The notes under the pieces are model-generated. The model did no database searches. It was not told the DNA's origin and worked only from the letters and a program-made list of their open reading frames with translations. Below are positions 45,308 to 55,750 of a DNA stretch of 64,000 bases, one piece after another. Within the stretch, counting starts at the first letter, position 1, and the number at the start of each line of letters is the position of its first letter. Origin of the DNA: Salegentibacter salinarum (GTDB lineage: Bacteria > Bacteroidota > Bacteroidia > Flavobacteriales > Flavobacteriaceae); NCBI RefSeq assembly GCF_900168115.1, contig NZ_FUZC01000005.1, positions 186,001 through 250,000 on the forward strand, in the 5' to 3' direction. A program made the position numbers and the translations under genes.

Positions 45308-47614
45308 CTACACCGCAAATTCCTGATTCGGATGTACCTCTACAGCTTTTCCTTTCACGTTTATTTCAATGGTATTCTCCCCTTCTAAATGAAACACAGT
45401 TTTTTCAGCAGAGACTTTTACTTTTAAAATCTGGTCTCTAAAATTCACTTTAAAGGAATAGGATTTCCAATCTTCAGGAATTGTGGGATTGAATGAAAGC
45501 TGATCATTTTTAACTCGCATTCCACCAAAACCTTCAACAATACTCATCCAGGTACCCGCCATACTGGTAATGTGGCAGCCCTGCTCTACTTCTTTATTAT
45601 AATCGTCCAGATCAAGTCTGGAAGTCCTTAAATAAAAATCGTAAGCCTGTTTTGTTCTTCCTAAAAGTGCCGCCTGAATACTATGAACGCAGGGAGAAAG
45701 TGAAGATTCATGAACGGTTATGGGCTCGTAATAATCAAAATGTTTTTCGAGTTCGTTTTTACTAAAATGGTCTTCAAAGAAGTAAAAGCCCTGCAAAACA
45801 TCGGCTTGCTTTATATAGCAGGAACGTAAAATCCTGTCCCAACTCCATTTCTGATTGATTGGTCGCTGAGATTTGTCTAATTCAGCGATTGGTACGATTT
45901 CTTTATCTAAAAATCCGTCCTGCTGAAGGAAAACTTTGTGCTCTTCAGAATAAGGAAAATACATATTTTCGGCAACTTCTTTCCATTTTGCGAGTTCGCC
46001 TTCGTTAAGTTTGGTTTTACCCATTATACGCTTATAATCCTCAAAATAGGCGTCTTCAACTTTATCAATCGTTTCTAAACAATACTCAATACACCATTTT
46101 GCCAAATAGTTGGTATACCAATTGTTATGCACATTATTTTCGTATTCGTTTGGTCCTGTTACACCCAGCATAACGTATTTATTCCGGTCTTTGCTGAAAT
46201 TCACCCGTTGCTGCCAGAATCTCGCAATTGCGATCATTACTTCCAGGCCTTTTTCAGGGATATATTCGAAATCGCCGGTATAACGTACGTAGTTATAAAT
46301 GGCATAAACCATTGCACCGTTTCTATGAATTTCCTCGAAAGTAATCTCCCATTCGTTATGACTTTCTTCACCGTTCATCGTTACCATTGGATAAAGTGCA
46401 GCTCCATTTTTAAACCCAAGTTTTTCGGCATTTTCTATGGCTTTATCGAGGTGGTTATATCGATAGGTCAAGAGATTCCTGGCCACCTGCTGGTCTTTGG
46501 TTGCCATATAGAAAGGAATACAATAAGCTTCGGTGTCCCAGTAGGTACTTCCGCCGTATTTTTCACCGGTAAAACCTTTCGGGCCAATATTTAATCGCTC
46601 GTCTTTTCCTAAATAAGTTTGATTCAGCTGAAAAATATTAAAGCGGATTCCCTGCTGGGCTTTTACATCCCCTTCAATAGTAATATCGGCCATTTCCCAA
46701 ATTTTCCCCCAGGCTTCTTTTTGCTCCTGAAGCAATTTTGAAAATCCAGTTTTTTTAGCGTAATCTAATACCTTACTCGCCGCTTCATGCAATTCTGAAC
46801 GTTTATGGTTCATGTCGGTTACATAACCGGCGTATTTTCTAAGGCTTAATTTTTGACTTTTTTCAGCTTTAACTGAGTAGGAAAAAGTAAGTGAATCTTC
46901 GGTTTTGGTTTCAGTGAAATCAACATCCTGTTTTTCACCATTCAACAAAACTTCAGAGTGCATATAGGTGTTTACATGAAACTCCGTTTTTAGAGTTTTA
47001 GAAAGGACAAAACCTCTATTTCCTTCAGATTTCACTTCTAAAGTTTTCCAAAAACGCTCTTCCCAATTGGCATCGGTATTGGTAATTCCACCATCAAGAT
47101 ATGGATCAAAACGAACCTCAGCATCGCTGTTTAAAACTTCAATTTCAAAATCTATCGCGCCAAGTTCATCTTCAACAATAGATAGAAAACGGGTAGCCTT
47201 TACTGAAATTTCAAGCTCGTTTGGTAAAGTAGCTACGAAACTACGGCGGTGAAAACCTTCTTTCATATTAAGCTCTCGCTTAAAATCTTCTACTTTTTTA
47301 CAGGTAAAAAGATCTAAGGCTTCATCGTTTATAAACACATTGATCCCAATCCAGTTGGGCGCATTGAGCACTTTTGCGAAATATTCGGGATAGCCGTTTT
47401 TCCACCAGCCTACTTTGGTTTTATCGGGATAATAAACACCACCAATATAGCTTCCCTGGAAACTTGGCCCTGAATATTGTTCTTCAAAATTGGCTCGCTG
47501 ACCCATCACGCCGTTACCGATACTAAAAAGGCTTTCAGACGATTTTACTCGTTCTACATCAAATCCTTCTTCCAGAATGGACCACTCGTTAGCTTGTATA
47601 TAATCTTGGTTCAT
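45308..47614 (-). CDS. GH65 glycoside phosphorylase, probably maltose phosphorylase
   Basis: Cytoplasmic 768-residue GH65 enzyme that should split maltose with phosphate into glucose and beta-glucose-1-phosphate. The N-terminal beta-sandwich covers about residues 1-260, the alpha/alpha barrel about 310-690, then a small C-terminal beta domain. The catalytic acid is Glu490 in VTGPNEYENNVHNNW, and the phosphate-site region carries SSLSPCVHSIQAALLG. No signal peptide. The beta-phosphoglucomutase gene directly upstream supports a phosphorylase; trehalose or kojibiose phosphorylase activity is possible but less likely in a starch locus. Confidence 0.9.
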   Translation of the reverse strand: MNQDYIQANEWSILEEGFDVERVKSSESLFSIGNGVMGQRANFEEQYSGPSFQGSYIGGVYYPDKTKVGWWKNGYPEYFAKVLNAPNWIGINVFINDEALDLFTCKKVEDFKRELNMKEGFHRRSFVATLPNELEISVKATRFLSIVEDELGAIDFEIEVLNSDAEVRFDPYLDGGITNTDANWEERFWKTLEVKSEGNRGFVLSKTLKTEFHVNTYMHSEVLLNGEKQDVDFTETKTEDSLTFSYSVKAEKSQKLSLRKYAGYVTDMNHKRSELHEAASKVLDYAKKTGFSKLLQEQKEAWGKIWEMADITIEGDVKAQQGIRFNIFQLNQTYLGKDERLNIGPKGFTGEKYGGSTYWDTEAYCIPFYMATKDQQVARNLLTYRYNHLDKAIENAEKLGFKNGAALYPMVTMNGEESHNEWEITFEEIHRNGAMVYAIYNYVRYTGDFEYIPEKGLEVMIAIARFWQQRVNFSKDRNKYVMLGVTGPNEYENNVHNNWYTNYLAKWCIEYCLETIDKVEDAYFEDYKRIMGKTKLNEGELAKWKEVAENMYFPYSEEHKVFLQQDGFLDKEIVPIAELDKSQRPINQKWSWDRILRSCYIKQADVLQGFYFFEDHFSKNELEKHFDYYEPITVHESSLSPCVHSIQAALLGRTKQAYDFYLRTSRLDLDDYNKEVEQGCHITSMAGTWMSIVEGFGGMRVKNDQLSFNPTIPEDWKSYSFKVNFRDQILKVKVSAEKTVFHLEGENTIEINVKGKAVEVHPNQEFAV

Positions 47615-47692
47615 TGCTTTATTTCTGTCTAATTTCTAATTAATTAACCCCGGGACAGGCCCATAGGTTTAAATTCTAATATTTTAAAAGCC

Positions 47693-48352
47693 TCACTTAG
47701 TGAGTAATTTCTTTATAAAATCTATATCTATTTCCGTGAAATCTTTAAATACATAATCGGCTTCGCCCAATGTTTTTTGTTCCCCAATTCCTATGCTGAT
47801 CATATTTGCATTATTCGCCGCCTGTACCCCAGCTACGGAATCTTCAAAAACGATACTGTTTTCCGGTTTAATATTTATTTTTTCGGCAGCGATAAGAAAT
47901 ACTTCGGGATCTGGTTTTGCTTTGCTCACATCGTTTCCGTCTACAATGGCATCAAACTTTTCCAGCAAATTGATCTTTTTCAAAATGACACGGGCATTTT
48001 TACTCGCGGATCCTAATGCAAACGGAATATTATTTTCAATTAAATAATCGATCAATTTTTGAACGCCGGGAAGAATTTCATCTTCCTCCATTTTGGCAAC
48101 ATAAGAGAGATAATTTTCGTTTTTAAGCGCCATCTGGCGTTTAAATTCTGTTTTTGAAAGTTCCAGTTCTCCCCATTCCAGTATTTTTTTTAGAGATTCT
48201 ACCCTGCTAACACCTTTAAGTTGCTCGTTTTGAGCTTTGGTGAAGTCGAAACCCAAATCGTTAGCCAGTTTTCTCCAGGCCAAAAAGTGAAATTTCGCGG
48301 TATCTACAATCACCCCGTCTAAATCGAATATTACTCCTTTATTTGTTTCCAT
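47693..48352 (-). CDS. pgmB: Beta-phosphoglucomutase
   Basis: HAD-superfamily enzyme of 219 residues that converts beta-glucose-1-phosphate to glucose-6-phosphate. The nucleophile Asp10 and acid/base Asp12 sit in VIFDLDGVIVDTAKFH; the cap domain has QLKGVSRVESLKKIL, and motif III/IV reads KAKPDPEVFL and VFEDSVAGVQAA. It lies between the transporter and the GH65 gene and completes the phosphorolytic route to glycolysis. Confidence 0.95.
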   Translation of the reverse strand: METNKGVIFDLDGVIVDTAKFHFLAWRKLANDLGFDFTKAQNEQLKGVSRVESLKKILEWGELELSKTEFKRQMALKNENYLSYVAKMEEDEILPGVQKLIDYLIENNIPFALGSASKNARVILKKINLLEKFDAIVDGNDVSKAKPDPEVFLIAAEKINIKPENSIVFEDSVAGVQAANNANMISIGIGEQKTLGEADYVFKDFTEIDIDFIKKLLTK

Positions 48353-48383
48353 TATTTTAAATTATCTGGATCTGTTTTTTATT

Positions 48384-49730
48384 TTATGCTTTTACTGGTT
48401 CATCTACATCATCTATTCTAAATGTGAGTATTGCTGCAATTAGGAAAGCAATTCCGCTGGTAACCAACGCGTAAATCGGGTTTCCATCGTAAAGATATTT
48501 TACCATTAATCCGCCAACCAGGGCATTTACTATTTGCGGGATCACAATAAAAAAGTTAAAAATCCCCATATAAACCCCCATTTTTTTCGCAGGGATGGAA
48601 CCTGCAAGAATCGCATAAGGCATCGCTAAAATACTGGCCCAGCCAATTCCAATTCCGAACATAGAAAGCAAGAGCCAATACTCGTTTGGCATAATGTAAA
48701 TGGAAAGCATACCTAAGGCTCCTATAAACAAGGAAACGATATGCGTACTCTTTCTTCCAATTTTAAGTGCAATTGCCGGAAGGAAAAATGCAAAAACAGC
48801 TGAAACAGCATTATAAACCCCGAAAAGTACACCAACCCAATCACCGGCATCCTGGTAGGTTTCACTGCTGTTATCTGATAATGGCAAACCGTAAATATGA
48901 TGAGCTATGGCGGGAGTAGAAAACACCCACATTCCAAATAGACCGAACCACGAAAAGAATTGAACCCAACTAAGTTGCCGCATGGTATGTGGCATCTTGG
49001 CAAAATCTGAAAAAATATCCATTAAACTGGATTTTTCTTTTTCATCGACCGTCTCGGGCACGTGGTCGTCCATTTTCTCGAGTTCTTCAGGAGAATATTC
49101 TTTGGTGGTAATTACCGTAACCAGAATACTTCCCACCAAAATGGCCGCCCCGATCACAAAAGAAAGCAGTAAATTCAATGGAACTTCACCTATTACCGCC
49201 CTGTTACTAATATCAAACCAGTTGGTTAAAACATAAGGCAACCAGGAACCAATTACGGCCCCAATTCCTATTAAAACGGTTTGTACACTAAAGCCAAGGG
49301 TTCTTTGATCTGAAGGTAATTTATCGGCCACCAGGGCGCGAAAAGGTTCCATCGCAACATTAAAGGAAGCATCCATAATAAAGAGCATCCCGGCACCTAC
49401 CCAAAGGGAAGGTAAAATAGCGATAAACCAATCGGCATTAGGCATTAAAATCAGACCTATGGCTGCTAAAATCGCGCCTGTAAGAAAGAATGGACGCCGA
49501 CGGCCGAGGCTGGTCCAGGTTCTATCGCTGTAATAGCCAATTATAGGCTGAACGATTAAACCGGTAACCGGCGCAACCAACCAAAACCATGAAAGTTCAT
49601 GAATATCGGCTCCGAAAATTTGTAAAATTCTACTTGCGTTGGCGTTTTGGAGTGCAAACCCCATCTGGATTCCAAGGAAACCAAAACTCATGTTCCAGAT
49701 TTCCCAGAAACTTAATCTACGTTTTTGCAT
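48384..49730 (-). CDS. MFS sugar transporter (GPH/SLC45-like), probable maltose importer
   Basis: A 448-residue protein with 12 hydrophobic segments. The cytoplasmic loop 2-3 motif GYYSDRTWTSLGRRRPFFL is typical of sucrose/maltose-type SLC45-like transporters. It is predicted to bring maltose or short maltooligosaccharides across the inner membrane. The start is the ATG at 49730; the upstream frame uses a TTG at 49739 with no support. A hairpin sits directly upstream. It heads the minus-strand group MFS-pgmB-GH65-GH13-GH13. Confidence 0.9.
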   Translation of the reverse strand: MQKRRLSFWEIWNMSFGFLGIQMGFALQNANASRILQIFGADIHELSWFWLVAPVTGLIVQPIIGYYSDRTWTSLGRRRPFFLTGAILAAIGLILMPNADWFIAILPSLWVGAGMLFIMDASFNVAMEPFRALVADKLPSDQRTLGFSVQTVLIGIGAVIGSWLPYVLTNWFDISNRAVIGEVPLNLLLSFVIGAAILVGSILVTVITTKEYSPEELEKMDDHVPETVDEKEKSSLMDIFSDFAKMPHTMRQLSWVQFFSWFGLFGMWVFSTPAIAHHIYGLPLSDNSSETYQDAGDWVGVLFGVYNAVSAVFAFFLPAIALKIGRKSTHIVSLFIGALGMLSIYIMPNEYWLLLSMFGIGIGWASILAMPYAILAGSIPAKKMGVYMGIFNFFIVIPQIVNALVGGLMVKYLYDGNPIYALVTSGIAFLIAAILTFRIDDVDEPVKA

Positions 49731-49739
49731 ATCGTACAA

Positions 49740-49755
49740 TTATCGTTTACGATAA
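49740..49755. promoter_or_regulatory. Palindrome overlapping the leader of the MFS transporter gene
   Basis: TTATCG and CGATAA pair around TTTA, ending ten bases upstream of the MFS start codon. It could be an operator (its CGTTTACG centre recalls LacI half sites) or an mRNA hairpin near the start. Confidence 0.35.
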
Positions 49756-49954
49756 GCATAAGGCTTATCAAAACTTATTTTAGGTAGGAAGTAAAAATAT
49801 AAGTTCTGATAAATTAACTAAGCTGGGGTAAATATATATAAAATTTTAAAGATGAGAATCCAAAATTACTTGATAATCGAAATTTTAATATTTCAAGGAA
49901 TATTTCAAGATCAAAAAAATCACCTAATACCCCGTTGACTTGATACGAAGTTGT

Positions 49955-50977
49955 TTACAATTTGGTTGAATTTCTTTCTATTAAATTGGTTTCTACAATT
50001 ACTGTTCTGTAAGATTCTTCCTCCTCTGGTTTTCTTTCCAATTTATCTATTAAAAGCCTGGCAGCTTCCGCTCCCATCCGTTCGCCGTGTTGACTTACTG
50101 TAGTAAGACTGGGAATAAATCTTTTTGAAAGTTCTCCATCGGTAAATCCAATTACCGAGACATCTTCAGGCACTTTTAAACCTTTCTCCTGTATGGCTTT
50201 TATTGCGTAAATAGCGAAATGCTCATTTACTGCGAAAACTGCATCTACTTCATTTTTATCAATAAAGTCTTTAATTTCAGTTTCACTATTATCCATATCC
50301 TCTATTTTAAGGATAAGCTTATCATCAATTTCTACATTATTTTCTCTTAAAACTTCAAGATAACCGCGGGTTCTTAACTTCCCTACGCTCACATAATCTA
50401 CCGTAGAAACCAGTCCGATTTTTTTAGATCCCTTATCCAATAAATATTGAACTGCTTTTTTAGCACCAAGAACATCATCAATAATCACTTTATCGCAATG
50501 AATTTCATCTACCACTCTATCAAATAAAACAACCGGCATTCCCTGGTTGGTGACCTCAGTAAGGTGATGATAATCTTCTTTTTGCATAGTTTCCTTTGCC
50601 ATAGATAGGATAAAACCATCGGTACTGCCGTTGGCCAGCATTTCAAGGTTTAGCACTTCTTTATCAAAAGAATTATTAGACAAGCACACAATTACGTTAT
50701 ATCCCATTTCGTTTGCAACCTGCTCTACACCACTAATCACCGTAGTAAAGAAATAATGAACAATCTCGGGAATAATTATTCCTATAGTTTTTGTTTTTCG
50801 GTTTTTAAGACTAAGTGCAATATTATTTGGCCTGTAGTTATATAATTTTGCAAAAGCCTTAATTTTTTTTCGGGTTTCTTCCCCAATTTCAGAACTGTCT
50901 CTTAGGGCTTTTGAAACAGTAGAAATAGATACGTCTAATTCTCTTGCAATTTGTTTTAGGGTCAATTTTGGTTTCAT
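49955..50977 (-). CDS. LacI-family transcriptional regulator of the maltose/starch locus
   Basis: A 340-residue regulator: the N-terminal helix-turn-helix LTLKQIARELDVSISTVSKA with hinge, then a periplasmic-binding-protein-like sugar domain (TIGIIIPEIVHYFFTTVISG near residue 65, VSVIGFTDGELSKRFIPSLT late). It is divergent from susC and upstream of the transporter and catabolic genes. A palindrome of the LacI type lies between it and susC. Whether it represses or activates, and whether maltose is the inducer, is inferred from position only. Confidence 0.92.
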   Translation of the reverse strand: MKPKLTLKQIARELDVSISTVSKALRDSSEIGEETRKKIKAFAKLYNYRPNNIALSLKNRKTKTIGIIIPEIVHYFFTTVISGVEQVANEMGYNVIVCLSNNSFDKEVLNLEMLANGSTDGFILSMAKETMQKEDYHHLTEVTNQGMPVVLFDRVVDEIHCDKVIIDDVLGAKKAVQYLLDKGSKKIGLVSTVDYVSVGKLRTRGYLEVLRENNVEIDDKLILKIEDMDNSETEIKDFIDKNEVDAVFAVNEHFAIYAIKAIQEKGLKVPEDVSVIGFTDGELSKRFIPSLTTVSQHGERMGAEAARLLIDKLERKPEEEESYRTVIVETNLIERNSTKL

Positions 50978-51080
50978 AAAAATCTATTATTTAGAAATAA
51001 CTCAGGGAGAATTTTTAAGATGTCGTAAAAATACTATAAAAATTACGCTATACCCGCAAAATTCAAAAGTTTTCAACACT

Positions 51081-51090
51081 CAAACGTTTG
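51081..51090. promoter_or_regulatory. LacI-type operator between the regulator and susC
   Basis: CAAACGTTTG is a perfect 10-base palindrome with a central CG, the usual centre of LacI-family sites. It is 113 bases upstream of susC and 104 bases upstream of the regulator start, well placed to control both divergent promoters. Confidence 0.65.
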
Positions 51091-51202
51091 CGCAAAATAC
51101 TGGTAAGGGAATGCCTATTTCTTTACATTCTGTTTACATACTTTTAACCTCAGGAAGTAAAAATATAAGCATAATTTTTAGTAAAAATCAATAAAATAAT
51201 TT

Positions 51203-54121
51203 ATGAAAACACTATTTAAAAGCACGTTGATGTTGCTCTTAATGCTGCCAATGAGCTTTTTTGCGCAGGAGACTGTGAGCGGGGTTGTTAGCGAAAGCGC
51301 AACCGGCCTTCCAATTCCCGGTGCAAACGTTATTGTGAAAGGAACAACTAATGGTGCAGTCACAGATTTTGATGGTAATTATACCATTCAAAACGTTAGT
51401 GAAGACGATATTCTTGTTTTTTCTTTTCTGGGTTTTGCCAGTGAGGAAATTCCCTATGAAGGGCAGGAAACTTTAGATGTTCAGTTAGACGAAGATCAGG
51501 CTACTTTAGAAGAGGTAGTTCTTATTGGTTATGGTAGTACATCTGAACAGGATGCTACAGGATCTGTAGAAAAGATTTCTTCGGAAAGCTTTAACCAGGG
51601 AGCAGTAGTTTCACCAGAACAATTAATATCGGGTAAATCGGCCGGGGTTAGAATTACTCCCGGAAGCGGTGAACCAGGTGGTGGTTCTGAAATTAGAATT
51701 CGTGGTGGTTCTTCCCTATCGGGTAACAACTCTCCACTTATTGTAGTAGATGGTGTGCCATTAGACCAAAGAGGAGTTCAGGGTGTTAGAAACCAGTTAA
51801 ACTCTATTAACCCAAACGAGATTGAAGATTTCGTAATATTAAAAGATGCTGCTGCAACCTCTATTTATGGTTCCAGAGCTTCTAACGGGGTGATTTTAAT
51901 TACTACCAAATCTGGTAAAAAAGACTCTCCGCTTGCGTTAAGTTACGATCTTAAAGTTTCAGCGGGTAGAATTATAGACAAAGTAGATGTGTTGGATGCC
52001 GATCAGTTTCGTAATTTAATAAACGATACTCCGGGAACAGATCCTTCTTTATTAGGCGATGCTAATACCGACTGGCAAGACCAAATTTACCAAACTGCTG
52101 TAGGAGCAATACATAACTTTACGGCAACTCAAGGTTTCGAGAATTTCTCTTACCGGGTAAATTATAACCATACTTCACAAACAGGAGTTTTAAAGACCGA
52201 TGTTTACGAAAGAAATGCGCTTAACATTGCACTTAACCAGGATTTATTTGATAATCACCTAAAATTATCTTTAACTTCTAAAGGAATTGTAGATGAAAAC
52301 CGTTTTGCAGATCAGGGTGCTATTGGCGCAGCTGTAGGCTTTGACCCTACCCAGCCGGTTTATGAGGAAGGAAGCTATTTTGGTGGGTATTATGAACACA
52401 CACTTTCACCCGGGCAACAACAAATCCAGGCTACACGAAACCCGTTAGCACTCTTAGAGCAATTAGACGGTCGTGGAGTTACTAAAAGAAATATCACAAA
52501 CCTGAATGCAGAATATAAATTCCATTTTCTACCGGAATTGAAATTTAATGTAAATGCAGGTTTTGATTATTCAGAAAATGATGGTTATAACAGAAGACCA
52601 TTAACTTCTGCTGCAAACAACCAAGATATTCCTTATTTTGAGGATTATGGTGGTTTCAACAGAAATACACTTCTAGATTTCTATTTCAATTATAAAAATG
52701 ATATAGATTTTCTGGATACTGAAATTGATTTAACTGCAGGACATTCTTACCAGGAATTTTTTATCACCAGTAAGACAACTGAAACAGTTTCTAATAATAT
52801 TCTTGAGTCACCACGAGATACCGATCGTAATGCACTGGAATCTTATTTTGGTCGTGCCAGTTTTGACATTGCCAATAAATACCTGATTTCAGGTAGTGTA
52901 CGTAGAGATGGTTCTTCAAGATTTGGAGGAGATAATAAATGGAGTATTTTCCCCGCATTATCTGTAGGTTGGAAATTGCACAACGAAAATTTCCTTGCAG
53001 ATTCTAATGTATTGAACCAATTAAAACTTCGTGCAGGATACGGGGTAACCGGGAACCAGGAAATTGGACCAAATTATGGTTACTTCGGAACTTATAACCC
53101 AAGTGTTGGTGGAGCGCGCTACCAGTTTGGCAATCAATTCTACAATACTTTACGCCCTGAAGCATACGATTCTGACCTGAAATGGGAAGAATTACAAACC
53201 TATAATGTTGGTATAGATTACGGGCTCTTTAATAACAGAATTTCTGGTACCGTAGAAGCTTATTACCGCGAAACCGAAGACCTTTTGGCCACGGTACCGG
53301 TACCGGCAGGTGCTAACCTTACAGACCTTTTAGTTACCAACGTAGGTAGCACGGTAAGTAAAGGACTTGAATTTGGGATTAACGGTGCTATTATTCAGCA
53401 GGAAGATTTCAACTGGGATATAAATTATAATTTAACTTTCCAGGATTTAGAAATCACGAACCTAACTTTAGGTGACAATCCAAATTTCCAAATTCCACAA
53501 GGAGAAATTAGCGGTGGTGTTGGCAACAACATTCAGTTATGGAAAGAAGGTTACGATCCTACAACTTTCAATGTTTTCCGCCAGGTTTACAATGAAGATG
53601 GACAACCCATAGAAGGTGCGTATGTAGATGTAAACGGGGATAATGAAATTACAGAAGAAGACAGGGTTGCTTATAAAAAAGCTACACCAGATTACTTTAT
53701 GGGATTAACTAATACTATGAGGTATAAAAACCTTGATTTCAGCTTTACTTTTAGAGGTAACTTCGGAAATTATATGTATAACAATACCCAATCAAGTAAT
53801 GGATTTGTTGGCGCAGGTACCGTTACCCCGCAGCCTTACTATTCAAACTTTAACAGCAATGTTTTAGAAAGTAATTTCAACAATAACCAGTTCTTTTCAG
53901 ACTACTATATTCAGAAGGCTGATTTTGTGAAATTAGATAACATTTCTGTAGGATATTCATTCCCTGGAGAAGAGCTTGATATTAGAACTTCATTAACCGC
54001 CACCAATGTATGGACTATAACCGATTATGAAGGTTTAGATCCAGAAATTGCAAACGGTATAGACAACAATTTTTATCCAAGATCTACCACCATTGTACTT
54101 GGTTTAAATCTTTCATTTTAA
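51203..54121 (+). CDS. SusC-like TonB-dependent outer-membrane receptor
   Basis: A 972-residue outer-membrane importer for maltooligosaccharides. After a signal peptide (MLPMSFFA, then QE) come the carboxypeptidase-regulatory-like domain (VSGVVSESATGLPIPGANV), a TonB-box-like EEVVLIGYGS near residue 105, the plug domain (SVEKISSESFNQGAVVSPEQ and RIRGGSSLSGNNSPLIVVDG) and a long beta barrel ending in the terminal phenylalanine LGLNLSF. It forms a lid-and-barrel pair with the SusD protein 24 bases downstream. Substrate is inferred from the amylase neighbours. Confidence 0.95.
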   Translation: MKTLFKSTLMLLLMLPMSFFAQETVSGVVSESATGLPIPGANVIVKGTTNGAVTDFDGNYTIQNVSEDDILVFSFLGFASEEIPYEGQETLDVQLDEDQATLEEVVLIGYGSTSEQDATGSVEKISSESFNQGAVVSPEQLISGKSAGVRITPGSGEPGGGSEIRIRGGSSLSGNNSPLIVVDGVPLDQRGVQGVRNQLNSINPNEIEDFVILKDAAATSIYGSRASNGVILITTKSGKKDSPLALSYDLKVSAGRIIDKVDVLDADQFRNLINDTPGTDPSLLGDANTDWQDQIYQTAVGAIHNFTATQGFENFSYRVNYNHTSQTGVLKTDVYERNALNIALNQDLFDNHLKLSLTSKGIVDENRFADQGAIGAAVGFDPTQPVYEEGSYFGGYYEHTLSPGQQQIQATRNPLALLEQLDGRGVTKRNITNLNAEYKFHFLPELKFNVNAGFDYSENDGYNRRPLTSAANNQDIPYFEDYGGFNRNTLLDFYFNYKNDIDFLDTEIDLTAGHSYQEFFITSKTTETVSNNILESPRDTDRNALESYFGRASFDIANKYLISGSVRRDGSSRFGGDNKWSIFPALSVGWKLHNENFLADSNVLNQLKLRAGYGVTGNQEIGPNYGYFGTYNPSVGGARYQFGNQFYNTLRPEAYDSDLKWEELQTYNVGIDYGLFNNRISGTVEAYYRETEDLLATVPVPAGANLTDLLVTNVGSTVSKGLEFGINGAIIQQEDFNWDINYNLTFQDLEITNLTLGDNPNFQIPQGEISGGVGNNIQLWKEGYDPTTFNVFRQVYNEDGQPIEGAYVDVNGDNEITEEDRVAYKKATPDYFMGLTNTMRYKNLDFSFTFRGNFGNYMYNNTQSSNGFVGAGTVTPQPYYSNFNSNVLESNFNNNQFFSDYYIQKADFVKLDNISVGYSFPGEELDIRTSLTATNVWTITDYEGLDPEIANGIDNNFYPRSTTIVLGLNLSF

Positions 54122-54145
54122 GAAAAAATATATAATAAATTAGTT

Positions 54146-55732
54146 ATGTTAAAAACACTAAAACCATTCTTAATCCTATTTATAAGCGCCGGTTTCTTCT
54201 GGTCTTGTGAAGACGATTTAGATTTGCAGCCTGAAGATAACAGGCTCACGGCCGAAACCACCTTTGAAGATCCAGAATCTTACAAACAGTTTTTAGCCAA
54301 GCTTTACGCCGGTCTTGCAGTTAGTGGCCAGGAAGGCCCGGCCGGTGATCCAGACCTTATTGGTCTTGACGAAGGTTTCTCCCAGTATTTAAGATTATAC
54401 TGGTCTATGCAGGAACTTACTACAGATGAAGCTGTAATTGGCTGGAACGATGGTACTATTCAAGACCTGCACGCCCAAAACTGGACAGCAGGAAATGAGT
54501 TTATTAGAACTATGTACTCAAGGATTATGTACCAGGTTGCTCTTACTAACGAGTTTTTAAGACAGAGCACTCCCGAGCTTCTAGAATCTCGCGGTCTTGC
54601 TTCTGAAGAAAGAGAAAATGTGGCCCGTTACCGAGCTGAAGCAAGGTTTTTAAGAGCTTTACATTATTATCACGCTTTAGATTTATTTGGAAATGTTCCA
54701 TTTGTAACCGAAGAAGATCCTGTTGGAGCTTTTCTTCCGCAGCAAATTCAGAGACCGGAATTATACGATTTCGTAGAAAGTGAACTTTTAGCTATAGAAA
54801 ACGACATTGTGGCCGCGAATTCTAATGAATACGGACGTGCTGACCAGGCTGCTGTTTGGATGCTTCTTTCTAAACTTTATCTAAATGCTGAAGTTTATAC
54901 CGGTGAAGGCCGATATGCAGACGCATTAAATTATTCTGAAAAAGTAATTAACGCCAATTATACCCTGGCAGATAATTACCAGAATTTATTCCTGGCAGAT
55001 AATGATTCTAATGGAGCTCAAACTGAGGTTATCTTCCCTATCGCTTTTGATGGGCAACAAACCCAATCTTACGGTGGGATGGCTTTTATTATTCACGCTG
55101 CTGTTGGTGGTGATATGGAACCTGAGGACTTTGGAGTGAGTAGTGGCTGGGCAGGTTTAAGAACTACCGCTGCCCTGGTTGATAAATTTCCTAATGGAGC
55201 AGAATCTGAAGACGAAAGAGCACTTTTCTTTACAGAAGGACAAACCAAAGAGATAGATGAAATTTCCAGCTTTAACGACGGTTTTGCGATTGCTAAATTC
55301 AAAAATGTGACCGTGGATGGCGAATGGGGATCTGATGATACAGGGGAATTCCCAGACACAGATTTTCCAATGTTCAGACTTGCTGATGCATATTTAATGT
55401 ATGCTGAAGCTCACCTAAGAGGTGGCGGTGGTAGCCAATCGGCTGCTTTAGGTTATGTGAATGAATTAAGGGAAAGAGTTGATGCCGATCAAATTGGAGG
55501 ATCAGACCTAAGCTTAGATTTCATATTAGATGAACGCGCCCGTGAATTATACTGGGAAGCTCATAGAAGAACAGATCTTATAAGGTTTAACCAATTTACT
55601 GAAAACGGAATCTGGCCCTGGAAAGGAGATGTTCCGCAGGGAGCAACTACCCAAAGTTACAGAGACCTAATGCCTATACCGGCTTCAGATTTAGGAGTTA
55701 ACACCAATTTAGAACAAAATCCAGGATATTAA
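54146..55732 (+). CDS. SusD-like outer-membrane substrate-binding lipoprotein
   Basis: A 528-residue RagB/SusD-family lipoprotein (FISAGFFWSC, Cys21), surface-exposed and acting as the lid of the SusC barrel. TPR-type helices carry the family blocks ARFLRALHYYHALDLFGNVP and, late, LDERARELYWEAHRRTDLIR. The sequence ends in the usual QNPGY. It sits between susC and the susE-like gene, so all three are co-transcribed. Confidence 0.95.
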   Translation: MLKTLKPFLILFISAGFFWSCEDDLDLQPEDNRLTAETTFEDPESYKQFLAKLYAGLAVSGQEGPAGDPDLIGLDEGFSQYLRLYWSMQELTTDEAVIGWNDGTIQDLHAQNWTAGNEFIRTMYSRIMYQVALTNEFLRQSTPELLESRGLASEERENVARYRAEARFLRALHYYHALDLFGNVPFVTEEDPVGAFLPQQIQRPELYDFVESELLAIENDIVAANSNEYGRADQAAVWMLLSKLYLNAEVYTGEGRYADALNYSEKVINANYTLADNYQNLFLADNDSNGAQTEVIFPIAFDGQQTQSYGGMAFIIHAAVGGDMEPEDFGVSSGWAGLRTTAALVDKFPNGAESEDERALFFTEGQTKEIDEISSFNDGFAIAKFKNVTVDGEWGSDDTGEFPDTDFPMFRLADAYLMYAEAHLRGGGGSQSAALGYVNELRERVDADQIGGSDLSLDFILDERARELYWEAHRRTDLIRFNQFTENGIWPWKGDVPQGATTQSYRDLMPIPASDLGVNTNLEQNPGY

Positions 55733-55750
55733 TTTTATAAAAGAATTAAA

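Noticed and set aside
46127-46594. 155-residue plus-strand ORF opposite the GH65 gene
   Set aside because: Antisense shadow; no signature, and the sense strand is a complete GH65 enzyme.
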